64,000 bases of DNA, taken from NCBI RefSeq assembly GCF_001662875.1, contig NZ_JPVZ01000005.1, forward strand, positions 124,001-188,000, given 5' to 3'. Positions 55,334-64,000 of the stretch are shown in pieces. The DNA comes from Thalassospira tepidiphila MCCC 1A03514 (GTDB lineage Bacteria; Pseudomonadota; Alphaproteobacteria; Rhodospirillales; Thalassospiraceae). The notes beneath the pieces are model-generated. The model did not search any database. It saw only the letters and a program-made list of their open reading frames with translations, and was not told the DNA's origin. A program made the translations under genes and the position numbers. Within the stretch, counting starts at the first letter, position 1; every line of letters begins with the position of its first letter.

Positions 55334-56539
55334 ATGTTTATGACCCAAAAAACAGGCGTTGTCATCGTCGCTGCCGGCAGCGGTAGCAGATTTGGCGACC
55401 CGATACCAAAACAATATCACATGCTTGGCGGCAAAAGCATTCTTGCACATTGCATCGAATGCTTTGCACGACATACCGATCCCGGCCTTATTCAGGTGGT
55501 CTATAATCCCGCCCATCAGGACTGGTATGAAAGCGCAACGGCGACCTTGGATAAAACCGGATTGCTCCCAGCACCAGTGACAGGTGGTGACACCCGGCAG
55601 CAATCGGTTCTGAACGGATTGCGCGCCCTTGAGGCCAAGGGTCCGGATATCGTTCTGATCCACGACGCAGCACGCCCGGGGATATCCGATGACGTGATTG
55701 ATCGGGTTATGACAGCACTTCAGACCCATCCGGGGGCGATACCCACCCTGCCGGTGGCGGATACCATCAAGCAGACAGATCGGGATGGCGTCATCACCAA
55801 AACGATTGCACGCGAAACCCTACAACGTGCGCAGACCCCACAGGGGTTTGATTTCAAAACGGTTCTAGATGCGCATCAGAAATTCGAAGGTCAGGAGTTT
55901 ACCGACGATGCAGCCCTGCTTGAGGCCATCGGGCTTGATGTGATCTGCGTTGCCGGCACCACCAACAATGACAAGATCACCCATCGGGATGATTTTGGCC
56001 GGGCACAAAACTGGGCAAATACGACAGACAAGGAAACAGCGCACATGTCGCAAGAAGAATATCGGGCTGGCACCGGATTTGATGTTCACCGCTTCGCGCC
56101 GGGGGATCATTGCATCCTTTGCGGGGTAAAAGTCCCGCACAGCGCGCGCCTTGAAGGCCATTCCGATGCCGATGTCGGCCTGCACACCCTGACCGATGCC
56201 ATTTTGGGCGCGATTGGTGCAGGCGACATTGGCCAACACTTCCCGCCAAGCGATATGCAATGGAAAGGGGCTGCGTCTGACATCTTTCTCAGACACGCAG
56301 CCGACCTTGTGCGCAAGCGTGGTGGGCGGATTGTGAATGTTGACGTGACGCTCATCTGTGAACGTCCGAAAATCGGGCCACATACCCCGGCAATGCGTCA
56401 AAAAGTCGCGGAAATTCTCGGGATTGATGTGGACCGCGTCAACGTTAAGGCCACCACGACCGAGCGACTTGGCTTTACCGGGCGCGAAGAAGGCATTGCC
56501 GCACAGGCGGTCGTCAGTGTTGCCCTTCCGATCAACTGA
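55334..56539 (+). CDS. ispDF: IspDF, bifunctional MEP-pathway enzyme
   Basis: A 401-residue fusion. The N-terminal IspD part begins [20 protein letters not shown], with [13 protein letters not shown] near residue 110. The C-terminal IspF part begins [21 protein letters not shown], with [20 protein letters not shown]. It makes CDP-methylerythritol and then cyclises the phosphorylated product. ATG at 55334 or 55340 both follow weak ribosome binding sites. The fusion is typical of alphaproteobacteria. Confidence 0.94.
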   Translation: MFMTQKTGVVIVAAGSGSRFGDPIPKQYHMLGGKSILAHCIECFARHTDPGLIQVVYNPAHQDWYESATATLDKTGLLPAPVTGGDTRQQSVLNGLRALEAKGPDIVLIHDAARPGISDDVIDRVMTALQTHPGAIPTLPVADTIKQTDRDGVITKTIARETLQRAQTPQGFDFKTVLDAHQKFEGQEFTDDAALLEAIGLDVICVAGTTNNDKITHRDDFGRAQNWANTTDKETAHMSQEEYRAGTGFDVHRFAPGDHCILCGVKVPHSARLEGHSDADVGLHTLTDAILGAIGAGDIGQHFPPSDMQWKGAASDIFLRHAADLVRKRGGRIVNVDVTLICERPKIGPHTPAMRQKVAEILGIDVDRVNVKATTTERLGFTGREEGIAAQAVVSVALPIN

Positions 56540-56561
56540 TCAACCGCGCTGACCAACAAAC

Positions 56562-56590
56562 AAAGGGCAGGATCAAAATCCTGCCCTTTT
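56562..56590. terminator. Bidirectional terminator between ispDF and yciB
   Basis: AAAGGGCAGGAT (56562-56573), loop CAAA, ATCCTGCCCTTT (56578-56589), with TTTT at one end and AAA at the other. It lies between convergent genes and fits both strands. Confidence 0.9.
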
Positions 56591-56622
56591 GCATTTCAAG
56601 GATATGCGCGCGCATCAGCAGA

Positions 56623-57186
56623 TTAGGACGCGGCCTTGTCACCTTGTTCTTCTGGCAACTGGTGTTTCATCAGCACCGGTACCTGCGCCATGCCAAACAC
56701 CATGGTGATCGGCATGATGCCCCAAACCTTGAAGGCCACCCAGGTATCGGTGGAGAAATTGCGCCAGACGATTTCGTTGACCACGGCAAGAAACACAAAG
56801 AAGAACGCCCAACGCCAGGTCAGAATGCGCCAACCTTCATCGGTTGCCTTAAACGCGCTTTCCAGAACCAGCTTTAGGAACAGTTTTCTTGCTGCCAGTC
56901 CGCCAAACAGGATGCTGGCAAACAGCAAGTTCACAATCGTCGGCTTGATCTTGATGAACAATTCATCATCGAGATACAGCGTCAGGCCACCAAACACGAT
57001 GACAAACACCCCACCGATCAGCGGCATCACCGGGATGGTTCGCGCCAGCGCATATGACGTCGCAAGCGCGACGACGGTGGCGGCGACAAACACTGCCGTT
57101 GCTGTCATCAGGTTGGTCGTTGCATTCACCGCAAAAAACAGGACCAACGGCCCCATTTCGAGGGCCATTTTGGTAAGCTGGTTCAT
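56623..57186 (-). CDS. yciB: YciB/IspZ septation-associated membrane protein
   Basis: A 187-residue membrane protein with five to six hydrophobic segments. Family features are the N-terminal [16 protein letters not shown], the central [22 protein letters not shown] and the late [16 protein letters not shown]. Members are inner-membrane proteins that affect cell envelope and septation. It is convergent with ispDF behind a bidirectional terminator. Confidence 0.93.
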   Translation of the reverse strand: MNQLTKMALEMGPLVLFFAVNATTNLMTATAVFVAATVVALATSYALARTIPVMPLIGGVFVIVFGGLTLYLDDELFIKIKPTIVNLLFASILFGGLAARKLFLKLVLESAFKATDEGWRILTWRWAFFFVFLAVVNEIVWRNFSTDTWVAFKVWGIMPITMVFGMAQVPVLMKHQLPEEQGDKAAS

Positions 57187-57249
57187 TAACTCGTATCATC
57201 CCATGGAATAAATTTGCGCCATCCTAGGGGGCATGCCCACCAGATGCAA

Positions 57250-57606
57250 TCACATCAGCCGTGATCCGGATCCCAATTGGGTTTGCAACCATGAAACATA
57301 ATCGTGATTGCCGCGCCCCAACGGGAGCTCAAGAATACAGGGGACCTCATAAGGATGGTGATCTTCGACCCATTGCGCCAATTCAAGCGCCTTGGTCTTT
57401 GACGTTTTAAGGATAACCACCACCTCGGTTTCTTCCTCGACATCGCCATCCCATTCATAGATCGCCGTCATATGCGGCAAGACATTGGCGCAGGCCGCCA
57501 GTTTTTCGCGAATAGCACCACCCGCAATCACACGCGCCATATCCATGTCAGGCACCGTAACATACAAAAATGACATCTCACTTGGTTGGAACTCTTCTGG
57601 CGTCAT
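57250..57606 (-). CDS. cutA: CutA divalent-ion tolerance protein
   Basis: A 118-residue small trimeric protein. The pattern LYVTVPDMDMARVIAGGAIREKLAACANVLP and VVVILKTSKTKALELAQWVEDHHPYEVPCIL matches CutA along its length, including the HPYEVP end motif. Its role in copper tolerance in E. coli is debated and may be structural. It is divergent from a small hypothetical gene on the plus strand, about 100 bp away. Confidence 0.93.
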   Translation of the reverse strand: MTPEEFQPSEMSFLYVTVPDMDMARVIAGGAIREKLAACANVLPHMTAIYEWDGDVEEETEVVVILKTSKTKALELAQWVEDHHPYEVPCILELPLGRGNHDYVSWLQTQLGSGSRLM

Positions 57607-57709
57607 TGCGATTGCTCCATGGTTGATAATCCGTCACACTGATCAGGGTCAGGACCTAACATCCGATGTTTGTATCACCAATCATATCATAACGGTGCGA
57701 GGAGTACCG

Positions 57710-57955
57710 ATGACGGGGAAAAAACATTCGAAACCGACCGATGTGCAGCTTGAATGGCTGCGCCGTGGTCTCAGCCAGCCCGGTGGCAAATTGCCGCTTT
57801 TTGACGGCAATGGCAAACAGATCAGCGAAAAAACGGTTCGAAGCTGTATTGATCATGGCTGGGCGGCACCGTGGTTTGACAACCCTGTCAAACCCGATTG
57901 GCTGATCTGCAAGCTGACCGACGAAGGGCGTCGGGTCGCCAGTGCAGGCAATTAA
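57710..57955 (+). CDS. Small conserved-looking hypothetical protein
   Basis: An 81-residue soluble, basic protein. The start is the ATG at 57710 with GAGGAG just upstream; the longer frame from 57485 runs through cutA. It reads as a small winged-helix-like fragment: VQLEWLRRGLSQPGGKLPLFD, KTVRSCIDHGWAAPWFDNP and a C-terminal LICKLTDEGRRVA, similar in feel to the end of DNA-binding wing domains. I do not recognise the family. No clear terminator separates it from the phosphatase 119 nt downstream. Confidence 0.7.
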   Translation: MTGKKHSKPTDVQLEWLRRGLSQPGGKLPLFDGNGKQISEKTVRSCIDHGWAAPWFDNPVKPDWLICKLTDEGRRVASAGN

Positions 57956-58074
57956 ATGCTCTCTCCCCATACGCTTGGCCTGCCAAATCCGCAAAATCCT
58001 GACTGATCTGATCCGATCCTGATGATTGCGGGTATCAGACTCATCTTGCTGATGGCAACAGATGGGTAAAGATC

Positions 58075-58653
58075 ATGCCGATATTGCTGCGAAATATGTG
58101 CCGGGTGCTTACCGTTCTGGGTGCTTTGTTATGCCTTCCGCAGGCGGCCGCCGCCTCCGACGAAGCATGGCAAATCTGGCAGTCTGACGGTGTTCATGCC
58201 CTGATGCGTCATGCCATTGCGCCGGGCACCGGCGATCCGGCGAACTTCACCCTTGGCGATTGCACGACACAGCGTAATCTGGACGACACCGGCCGCCAAC
58301 AAGCACGTCAAACCGGCGATCGCATCCGCGCAATGGGGATTGAATTAACCTCAATCCTGACAAGCCAGTGGTGCCGCTGTGTTGATACCGCGCGGTTACT
58401 TGATCTTGGTCTGGTGACCGAGGAGCCAGCACTAAATTCCTTTTTCCGCAATCGCAGCACAGAAGCGGCACAGACCGCCGAAATCAAAGCAAAGCTTGCC
58501 AGCCTTTCCGGTGATGAAAAGCTGTTACTGGTCACCCATCAGGTGAACATCACCGCGCTGACCGACATTTTCCCGCGGTCGGGTGAAATCATTCTGTTCA
58601 GGATGTCTGATGATGGCACGGAACTGGACGTGCTTGCGCGCCTGATGCCGTAA
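58075..58653 (+). CDS. Exported histidine-phosphatase-family protein
   Basis: A 192-residue protein with a signal peptide (TVLGALLCLPQAAAA). The catalytic motif is LMRHAIAPGTGDP, with a second conserved histidine in LLVTHQVNITAL near the C-terminus. ILTSQWCRCVDTARLL resembles the SxxxRxxxTA segment of the family. It is probably a periplasmic phosphatase of unknown substrate. A tRNA gene follows on the opposite strand. Confidence 0.85.
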   Translation: MPILLRNMCRVLTVLGALLCLPQAAAASDEAWQIWQSDGVHALMRHAIAPGTGDPANFTLGDCTTQRNLDDTGRQQARQTGDRIRAMGIELTSILTSQWCRCVDTARLLDLGLVTEEPALNSFFRNRSTEAAQTAEIKAKLASLSGDEKLLLVTHQVNITALTDIFPRSGEIILFRMSDDGTELDVLARLMP

Positions 58654-58699
58654 CATCCCAAGACGCGAAATTTCGCAATAATATCAAAGGGGAGATAAT

Positions 58700-58776
58700 T
58701 GGTCGGAGCGAGAGGATTCGAACCTCCGACCCCCTGCACCCCATGCAGGTGCGCTACCAGGCTGCGCCACGCTCCG
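58700..58776 (-). tRNA. tRNA-Pro(GGG)
   Basis: A 77-nt gene on the minus strand. The acceptor stem CGGAGCG pairs with CGCTCCG, followed by discriminator A and an encoded CCA. The D arm, GCGCAGCCTGGTAGCGC, is typical for proline tRNAs. The anticodon stem is CCTGC/GCAGG with loop ATGGGGT, so the anticodon is GGG. The T arm contains GGTTCGAATCC. It is the only tRNA seen in the window. Confidence 0.96.
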
Positions 58777-58844
58777 ACCGTAGAGTTGCGCCGTTTGGCG
58801 CGGCTCGATAAATAGCGGCGCCACGCCAAAGACGCAAATGGTTT

Positions 58845-59327
58845 TTATGGATTTTTTTTAACGTCCTGCAGGCCTGTGCGCAGGATCGCCTGAAGTTCTT
58901 CGAGTTCGCCCAAAACAGCTTTCAGCGCTGTTTTGTCCGGACCGGAGACACTGGTCATTCCTGACACAGTGGAACCAGGCGCCATATCCGATGCGCCCGT
59001 CTCTGCGTCCTGGCCGGTTACAGCGATTTCCGATGGCAACTTACCCTTGTTCTGATCAAGGAGTTTTTGCACCCCCTTGATCGTAAAGCCCTGATCGTGC
59101 AGCAGCGTGCGAATATGGGCAAGGAAATCAATGTCTTCTGGACGATAATAACGTCTGCCCCCTGCCCGTTTCATCGGCTGGATCTGGGGAAACTTGGATT
59201 CCCAGAACCGCAGGACGTGCTGCTGAAGACCAAGCTCCTTTGCAGCCTCGCTAATTGTGCGAAAAGCAGAGTCAGACTTTGCTGTCCGGCGGGAAGTTCC
59301 CGCCGCAGCCCCCAAGTTCGTTTTCAT
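58845..59327 (-). CDS. MerR-family transcriptional regulator
   Basis: A 160-residue regulator. The winged helix spans about residues 20-90: [25 protein letters not shown], then [14 protein letters not shown] and a further helix. A helical C-terminal segment follows ([16 protein letters not shown]). It lacks the cysteines of metal-sensing MerR proteins. This MerR type commonly lies beside ihfA in alphaproteobacteria, as here (12 nt apart). Its targets are unknown. Confidence 0.87.
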   Translation of the reverse strand: MKTNLGAAAGTSRRTAKSDSAFRTISEAAKELGLQQHVLRFWESKFPQIQPMKRAGGRRYYRPEDIDFLAHIRTLLHDQGFTIKGVQKLLDQNKGKLPSEIAVTGQDAETGASDMAPGSTVSGMTSVSGPDKTALKAVLGELEELQAILRTGLQDVKKNP

Positions 59328-59339
59328 GACTTCTTTTTC

Positions 59340-59630
59340 TTAAGCGTTAATTCGGGCTTTCAGGACCTGTGAAGGCCGGAAGACAAGCACCTTACGCGGA
59401 AGGATCGGTACTTCTTCACCCGTTTTCGGGTTTCGTCCGATACGCTGACCTTTTTGACGAACAGAGAAACTTCCGAAAGAGGAAATTTTTACAACTTCGT
59501 CCTTGATCAGTGCCGATGAAATTTCATCGAGAACAGTTTCAAGCAGCTGGGCGGATTCATTCCGCGACAGACCAACTTCCTGATAAACGGCTTCCGCGAG
59601 ATCCGCACGGGTAATCGTTGTTTCCGACAT
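59340..59630 (-). CDS. ihfA: Integration host factor alpha subunit
   Basis: A 96-residue DNA-bending protein. [25 protein letters not shown] and [24 protein letters not shown] are the canonical IHF/HU segments, and the arm ends with the proline-containing [10 protein letters not shown] loop. It pairs with IhfB to bend DNA at promoters, including sigma54 promoters. It is followed by the MerR gene and is preceded by a 155-bp promoter region downstream of fabH. Confidence 0.94.
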   Translation of the reverse strand: MSETTITRADLAEAVYQEVGLSRNESAQLLETVLDEISSALIKDEVVKISSFGSFSVRQKGQRIGRNPKTGEEVPILPRKVLVFRPSQVLKARINA

Positions 59631-59785
59631 GACAGGCCGCCTCCTAATTACGGGACTTAATTTACAAGGCTATATCTGGTAGCGAAATCACTCAATATCA
59701 ACAGGATACAATGCTTTTTGACGGAATGTTGTGAAAATTAAGAATTTCACGTGAATTTGTGTCATTCCGCACAAATGGTCCGGCT

Positions 59786-60757
59786 TTACCAACGCATTAG
59801 CGATGCGCCCCAGGTAAAACCGCCGCCCATGGCTTCGAGCACGACAATATCACCGCGTTTGACACGTCCGTCATGGACGGCCTCGGCCAGTGCCAATGGG
59901 ATTGACGCCGCAGACGTGTTGGCGTGACGATCAACCGTCACAACCACCTTATCCTTGGAAATACCAAACTTGCGCGCCGTACTATCGAGAATGCGCTGGT
60001 TGGCCTGATGCGGCACCAGCCAGTCGATATCGCCGGGCTCAAGGCCGGTATCGGCCAAAACTTCGCGGATAACGCTGGCAAGGTTTGTCACAGCGTGGCG
60101 GAAGACTTCCTGACCTTCCATACGCAAATGCCCAACGGTCTGGGTCGCAGATGGCCCGCCATCAACATAAAGAAGTTCATACTTGCTGCCATCAGAATGC
60201 AGGCGGTTGGCAAGAATACCAACGTCTTCAATCGTGCCCTGGCCTTCAACGGCCTGCACGACGACAGCCCCCGCACCATCGCCAAACAATACGCAGGTCC
60301 GGCGATCTTCCCAATCAAGGATACGCGAAAAAGTCTCCGCCCCGATAACAAGCGCGGTTTTGGCCTGACCGTTACGAATATACATATCCGCCGTCGTCAG
60401 CGCATAGATAAAGCCAGAACAGACCGCCTGCACATCGAAGGCAAACCCTTTGACCCCAAGGCGATTTTGCACCTTGGTGGCTGTCGCCGGAAATGTGTTG
60501 TCCGGGGTCGCGGTCGCAACAATGATCAGATCAATGTCATCAGATGTGACACCGGCATGTTCCATCGCGCTTTTGGCAGCAGCAAAGGCAAGATCACTGG
60601 TGGTTTCACCTTCGGCTGCGATGTGGCGCTGACGAATGCCCGTGCGGGCAACAATCCATTCATCTGACGTGTCAACGCGCTTGGCCAGATCATCATTGGT
60701 TACAACGTTTGCAGGCAAATATGAACCGCAACCAATAATGCGAGAACGAGTTGTCAT
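59786..60757 (-). CDS. fabH: FabH, 3-oxoacyl-ACP synthase III
   Basis: A 323-residue condensing enzyme. The catalytic cysteine lies in [15 protein letters not shown], histidine in [12 protein letters not shown] and asparagine in [13 protein letters not shown]. It starts fatty acid synthesis by condensing acetyl-CoA with malonyl-ACP. It lies 41 nt after plsX in the classic plsX-fabH-ihfA order. Confidence 0.96.
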   Translation of the reverse strand: MTTRSRIIGCGSYLPANVVTNDDLAKRVDTSDEWIVARTGIRQRHIAAEGETTSDLAFAAAKSAMEHAGVTSDDIDLIIVATATPDNTFPATATKVQNRLGVKGFAFDVQAVCSGFIYALTTADMYIRNGQAKTALVIGAETFSRILDWEDRRTCVLFGDGAGAVVVQAVEGQGTIEDVGILANRLHSDGSKYELLYVDGGPSATQTVGHLRMEGQEVFRHAVTNLASVIREVLADTGLEPGDIDWLVPHQANQRILDSTARKFGISKDKVVVTVDRHANTSAASIPLALAEAVHDGRVKRGDIVVLEAMGGGFTWGASLMRW

Positions 60758-60798
60758 GATTTGGGGACCGCCGGTTTTCTGTTTTTCTGGTGGGTTAA

Positions 60799-61878
60799 TC
60801 AGTTGGCTTGACCAACAGGAACGGCAACGTCTTCTTGCTCCGCATTTTCAAGGCCGCTCATGGCCTCTTCAAACAGTGCAAGCTCGTGCTTGATGCTGTC
60901 ATTGAGGTTGTTCACAATCAGATCGTGGCAAACCCCGATGGCGTTGGAAAAACCAAGCGCGTCAGTTCCGCCATGGCTTTTGACCGCAATGCCATTCAGG
61001 CCAAGCAACATGGCCCCGTTGTAACGGCGCGGGTCCATGCGATCACGGAAACGCTGAAGCGAACGACGGGCAAGAAGATAACCGATCTTGGCAAAGAACG
61101 AACTTTTGAACGTCTCGCGCAGGAAATGTACCAGCAGACGCGCAGTACCTTCTGCGGTTTTCAGCGCGACGTTGCCGGTAAACCCGTCAGTCACGATCAC
61201 ATCGACCGTACCCTTGGCCAGGTCATCCCCTTCGACAAAGCCCTCAAAACGGATCGGCAGATCAATGTCGCGCAAAATCGCCGCGGCTTTCTTGACCGAC
61301 TCATTCCCCTTGAGTTCTTCGATACCAACGTTGAGCAAACCGACAGACGGTTTTTCAAGACCAAACAGGATCCGTGTGAACACTTCCCCCATCAGGGCAA
61401 ACTGCACAAGGTTGTGTTCGTCACATTCGATGTTTGCGCCAAGGTCAAGCATCACCGTCTCGCCGCGCTGTGTCGGCATATAGGTGGCGATTGCCGGGCG
61501 ATCGATGCCGCGGACAGTTTTCAAAACGAACTTGGCCATCGCCATCAGCGCACCGGTATTCCCGGCAGACACGACACCTTGTGCGTCGCCCTCTTTGACG
61601 GCGTTGATAGCAAGTCGCATGCTGGAATCACGGCGCTGGCGAAGCGCGACGGAAGGTTTGTCTTCCATCATGACTTCCTGCGAAGCGTGGCGGATATCGC
61701 TGACAGCTTCCAGTGTTGGATATTTGGCCAAAAGCGGTTTGAGTTTCGCTTCATCACCAAACATCAGAAACTTGAGATGGGGCAAACGCTTGAGCGCAAT
61801 TTCGGCACCAGCCAAAACCATCTCAGGCGCGTGGTCTCCTCCCATCGCGTCAAGTGATATGCAAACCTGTTCAGGCAA
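60799..61878 (-). CDS. plsX: PlsX, phosphate acyltransferase
   Basis: A 359-residue protein. [23 protein letters not shown] at the start and [20 protein letters not shown] later are PlsX signatures. It makes acyl phosphate from acyl-ACP for phosphatidic acid synthesis. The start is a TTG at 61878 with AAGAGAA upstream. It is followed by fabH. The usual upstream neighbour rpmF is not seen in the 255-bp gap before it. Confidence 0.94.
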   Translation of the reverse strand: MPEQVCISLDAMGGDHAPEMVLAGAEIALKRLPHLKFLMFGDEAKLKPLLAKYPTLEAVSDIRHASQEVMMEDKPSVALRQRRDSSMRLAINAVKEGDAQGVVSAGNTGALMAMAKFVLKTVRGIDRPAIATYMPTQRGETVMLDLGANIECDEHNLVQFALMGEVFTRILFGLEKPSVGLLNVGIEELKGNESVKKAAAILRDIDLPIRFEGFVEGDDLAKGTVDVIVTDGFTGNVALKTAEGTARLLVHFLRETFKSSFFAKIGYLLARRSLQRFRDRMDPRRYNGAMLLGLNGIAVKSHGGTDALGFSNAIGVCHDLIVNNLNDSIKHELALFEEAMSGLENAEQEDVAVPVGQAN

Positions 61879-62070
61879 CGTATTCTCTTATGGTTGTTCT
61901 AAAATCTCTGAACCGGGTATCCGGCAGGCAAGCCAATAGGCAAAGCTTGTCATCAATGGGCCGGAACGCCCGTAATTACCGGAATTCTCCACCAGATACA
62001 AGGTAAAGCACATTCCGGCTGCCCACACCATAACAGCGCGAACGCAATCATAGTGCAGTCAAAACGTGAA

Positions 62071-62090
62071 ATGCCGGTAAATACCGGCAT
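62071..62090. terminator. Perfect 20-bp palindrome downstream of DUF177 gene
   Basis: ATGCCGGTA-AA-TACCGGCAT forms a 9-bp perfect stem with a 2-bp loop, 44 nt after the DUF177 stop. The minus-strand sequence continues TTTCACGTTTTG, so it may be a weak terminator. It could also be a protein-binding site. Confidence 0.45.
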
Positions 62091-62133
62091 ATTCAACAAG
62101 CCTAATCATCAGACGTTCCCGCCCGGATGACCA

Positions 62134-62712
62134 CTATTTTTTCTTTTCAAGCTGTTCTTTAAGGCCTGCAAGCTGCGCAAACGGGTTGGGTTTGTCGGCG
62201 TCGGCGTCTTCTTCGGTCTGGATCGAGTCCGGCAGCTCCGCATCATCCTTGCGTGGATACGGGTCCATCGCAACGGCCAGGAACTGTGCAACAACCTCGC
62301 CCAGATCAATCATGCCATCAACAAGCGGTTCGGGCTGTTCAAGCAGCGCCATCAATTCGGCTTCCGACAGATTTTCAAGATCGTCCGGGTTTGACGGCAT
62401 GTCTTCTTCGGAAACATGCGGCGAGAAAAGTACCTCGACCGTATCTTCAACGGTTTCCGGCACGGGTTCCAGTGTGGCGACGCAGCGCTGAACGATTTCG
62501 GCACTCATCGGGCCACGCACGGTAACTTCGCCGTTTGACGCGGTTTTAACTTCGAGCTCGGCGCGCAAGCTATCAATTGAAACCAGCTCGAACCGTTTGG
62601 CCAGTTCGGCACGTTCCTTTTCGTTGGCTTCAATAACAAGTTTCTCTTTGCCACTGACCATTTCATCGGTTTTGACAATACGGGAAAACTCGGGGGTAAA
62701 ATTATCAGGCAT
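62134..62712 (-). CDS. DUF177/YceD-family protein
   Basis: A 192-residue acidic protein. The ATG at 62712 (MPDNFTPEFSRIV) is chosen; the open frame to 62811 overlaps the chaperone gene more. The late segment LVDGMIDLGEVVAQFLAVAMDPYPRK is characteristic of the DUF177/YceD family. Members are linked to 23S rRNA or ribosome assembly and usually precede rpmF. Here rpmF does not follow. It overlaps the upstream chaperone gene by 8 nt. Confidence 0.88.
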   Translation of the reverse strand: MPDNFTPEFSRIVKTDEMVSGKEKLVIEANEKERAELAKRFELVSIDSLRAELEVKTASNGEVTVRGPMSAEIVQRCVATLEPVPETVEDTVEVLFSPHVSEEDMPSNPDDLENLSEAELMALLEQPEPLVDGMIDLGEVVAQFLAVAMDPYPRKDDAELPDSIQTEEDADADKPNPFAQLAGLKEQLEKKK

Positions 62713-63277
62713 CAGGTCGTTCTTTCTCGTGCGAGTCAGATACAGCAACAGCCGGGACATCGGGAAAATGAACCGCGCCGTTCTGCATTTGCAAAATGGT
62801 TTGATTTTCAAGGCTGGTCAGCGCGTCGTGGATATAGCCGACCATCGCCATAAGTTGTTCATTGCTGACATTACAGTCAGCGTAAAGATTACGGTCCAGT
62901 GCGGCGGCAAGCTCGGCTGCGCCAGACTGAACACCTTCTTCATAGGCAACAATGCGCCCATGGTAGGATTCAGACATCTTGCGGATCCGCTTCAGGATAC
63001 CGACATCGCCGATCCCCATTTCACGCATGTTCTGATCAAGATCAGAAAACATCACATCAAAGATGCGCTGTGCAAGATCACGGTCACCATCATCGGCCTT
63101 CAAACGGCGAAACAGGATGAATGCATGAACGAGAATAAGGTCAAAGCGCCCTTCCATCTTATCGGGAACGCCAAGCTTTGCGTAGAAGTCCGGTTGGCGC
63201 GCCTGGGTTACCATTGCCGTGTAAAGCTCGAACGCAGCAGTTTGCTTGCGGTCTTTTTTCTTAAGCCATCCAAACAA
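62705..63277 (-). CDS. Ubiquinol-cytochrome c chaperone (CBP3 family)
   Basis: A 190-residue protein of the CBP3/UQCC1 type found in alphaproteobacteria and mitochondria. A TTG at 63277 with AAGGAG eight bases upstream is preferred; a GTG at 63286 lies on top of that ribosome binding site. AFELYTAMVTQARQPDFYAKLGVPDKMEGRFDLI is a family segment, followed by RIFDVMFSDLDQNMREMGIGD. It assists cytochrome bc1 complex assembly. It is divergent from bamE. Confidence 0.88.
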   Translation of the reverse strand: MFGWLKKKDRKQTAAFELYTAMVTQARQPDFYAKLGVPDKMEGRFDLILVHAFILFRRLKADDGDRDLAQRIFDVMFSDLDQNMREMGIGDVGILKRIRKMSESYHGRIVAYEEGVQSGAAELAAALDRNLYADCNVSNEQLMAMVGYIHDALTSLENQTILQMQNGAVHFPDVPAVAVSDSHEKERPDA

Positions 63278-63442
63278 CAGTAACACTCCTTCGTTGACAT
63301 TCCTGTCGTGGCACGCAGAATGCCGTAAATCTCATTGGGGCATGTCTGCCCCATGCATTGCCCGGCAATATCATGCGCCTCGCGCAGAAACTCAAGGCAA
63401 TTCCGGTTTCGCTTCAAGAAGAGGGTCGCTCAGGTGAGCTTC

Positions 63443-63892
63443 ATGGATAACAAAACTACCCGCATTCCCCTGATCATGCTGGCAGGGCTCGCTATTGCCT
63501 TTGTCGCTGCCTGCAGCCCCAGAATTGCGACCCGCGGCCACGCGCCGGACCCAGAACAGCTTGAACAGATCTCTGTCGGAGAATCGACCAAGGGTGATGT
63601 CACCAATATTCTGGGATCGCCATCATCGGTTGCCGCCTTTGACGAAAATGTCTGGCTTTATATTTCCAGTGTGACCGAGACCGTTGCGTTCTTCGAACCC
63701 GAAACCGTCCAGCAGAAAGTCATTCTGATCAGCTTCGATGCGGCCAATCGCGTCGAAATCCTGAGTGAATATGACCTCGAAGACGGCAAGCCGGTTATTC
63801 CGACGGACCGCGTTACACCGACTGCCGGTCGTGAAATCACGATCCTGCAGCAGCTCTTTGGCAACCTGGGTCGCTTCAGCGAGCAGAAATAA
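63443..63892 (+). CDS. bamE: BamE/SmpA outer-membrane assembly lipoprotein
   Basis: A 149-residue lipoprotein. The ATG at 63443 has AGGTGAG upstream; the open frame from 63335 is not supported. The signal ends in a lipobox (FVAAC, Cys24). The SmpA/OmlA domain includes ISVGESTKGDVTNILGSPSSVAAFDENVWLYIS. It belongs to the Bam complex that inserts outer-membrane proteins. The long C-terminal tail (TPTAGREITILQQLFGNLGRF) is typical for alphaproteobacteria. Confidence 0.9.
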   Translation: MDNKTTRIPLIMLAGLAIAFVAACSPRIATRGHAPDPEQLEQISVGESTKGDVTNILGSPSSVAAFDENVWLYISSVTETVAFFEPETVQQKVILISFDAANRVEILSEYDLEDGKPVIPTDRVTPTAGREITILQQLFGNLGRFSEQK

Positions 63893-63921
63893 GCCGCCTG
63901 AGCCGATCTAGAGATCTGTCG

Positions 63922-64000
63922 TTATTTGAAATGGTCGAACCCGCCATCTGCGAGTTCGGCCATTTTTCCATCCGCACCGATCAGTGATACAACACCGACT
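63922..64000 (-). CDS. 3' end of an unidentified gene
   Basis: A frame ending with TAA at 63922-63924 continues beyond the window. The visible C-terminus reads VVSLIGADGKMAELADGGFDHFK. The length is too short for a family call. It lies 29 nt from the bamE stop, in convergent orientation. Confidence 0.4.
   Translation of the reverse strand, partial: VGVVSLIGADGKMAELADGGFDHFK

Noticed and set aside
59746-59755. TTCACGTGAA palindrome between fabH and ihfA
   Set aside because: Only 10 bp, in AT-rich DNA where such short palindromes are expected by chance; no second copy nearby.
1-64000. CRISPR arrays, insertion sequences or prophage segments
   Set aside because: No regularly spaced direct repeats, transposase or integrase genes were found; the gene content reads as continuous chromosome.

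Overview
The window looks like the chromosome of a marine, Thalassospira-like alphaproteobacterium of the Rhodospirillales. This is inferred, not proven. It rests on the conserved block dusB-ntrB-ntrC-ntrY-ntrX-trkA-hfq-hflX-mazG, a fused ispDF, a CBP3-type ubiquinol-cytochrome c chaperone next to a DUF177 gene, ectoine synthesis with its own aspartate kinase, a complete Paracoccus-type sox cluster, and a moderate GC content. No insertion sequence, prophage, CRISPR array or rRNA operon was seen.

Region by region: (1) 1-2364 is the tail of an aryl-polyene/fatty-acid-like cluster (dehydratase, ketoreductase, ketosynthase with stop/start overlaps). (2) 2403-8198 is a minus-strand sugar uptake operon (binding protein, double-ATPase, two permeases, gluconolactonase/SMP-30), divergent from a soluble GAF histidine kinase and its LuxR-type response regulator (8638-10558) across a dyad-rich intergenic region. 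(3) 10597-23051 is a carboxylic-acid module: TctE/TctD two-component system, a divergent periplasmic binding protein, a CoA-transferase/citryl-CoA-lyase-like pair with a divergent IclR regulator, then tctC-tctB-tctA followed by a chemoreceptor and an AbrB-type membrane protein. (4) 23079-36034 is the thiosulfate oxidation locus: soxV-W-X-Y-Z-A-B-C-D-E-F on the minus strand, soxS-R-T on the plus strand, and soxH. (5) 36232-41058 is a MarR regulator divergent from ectA-ectB-ectC-ask. (6) 41218-55217 is the nitrogen-regulation and housekeeping block. (7) 55334-64000 holds ispDF, yciB, cutA, small hypotheticals, one tRNA-Pro(GGG), a MerR regulator, ihfA, fabH, plsX, DUF177, CBP3 and bamE.

How the parts work together: the sox genes encode a full SoxXA/YZ/B/CD pathway able to oxidise thiosulfate to sulfate. 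SoxV/W/S would supply reductant to the periplasm, SoxT would import a sulfur substrate, and SoxR is an ArsR-type repressor with only two cysteines, spaced as in thiol-switch regulators. The carboxylate module couples transport, sensing (two-component system, extra binding protein, chemoreceptor) and probably CoA-dependent cleavage of the substrate. The nitrogen block is a translationally coupled ntrB-ntrC-ntrY chain followed by ntrX.

The least explained signals are in the intergenic DNA: phased half-sites upstream of the IclR gene, repeats and a long hairpin upstream of tctC, a motif shared by sox intergenic regions, and stem-loops inside the sox and ect operons.
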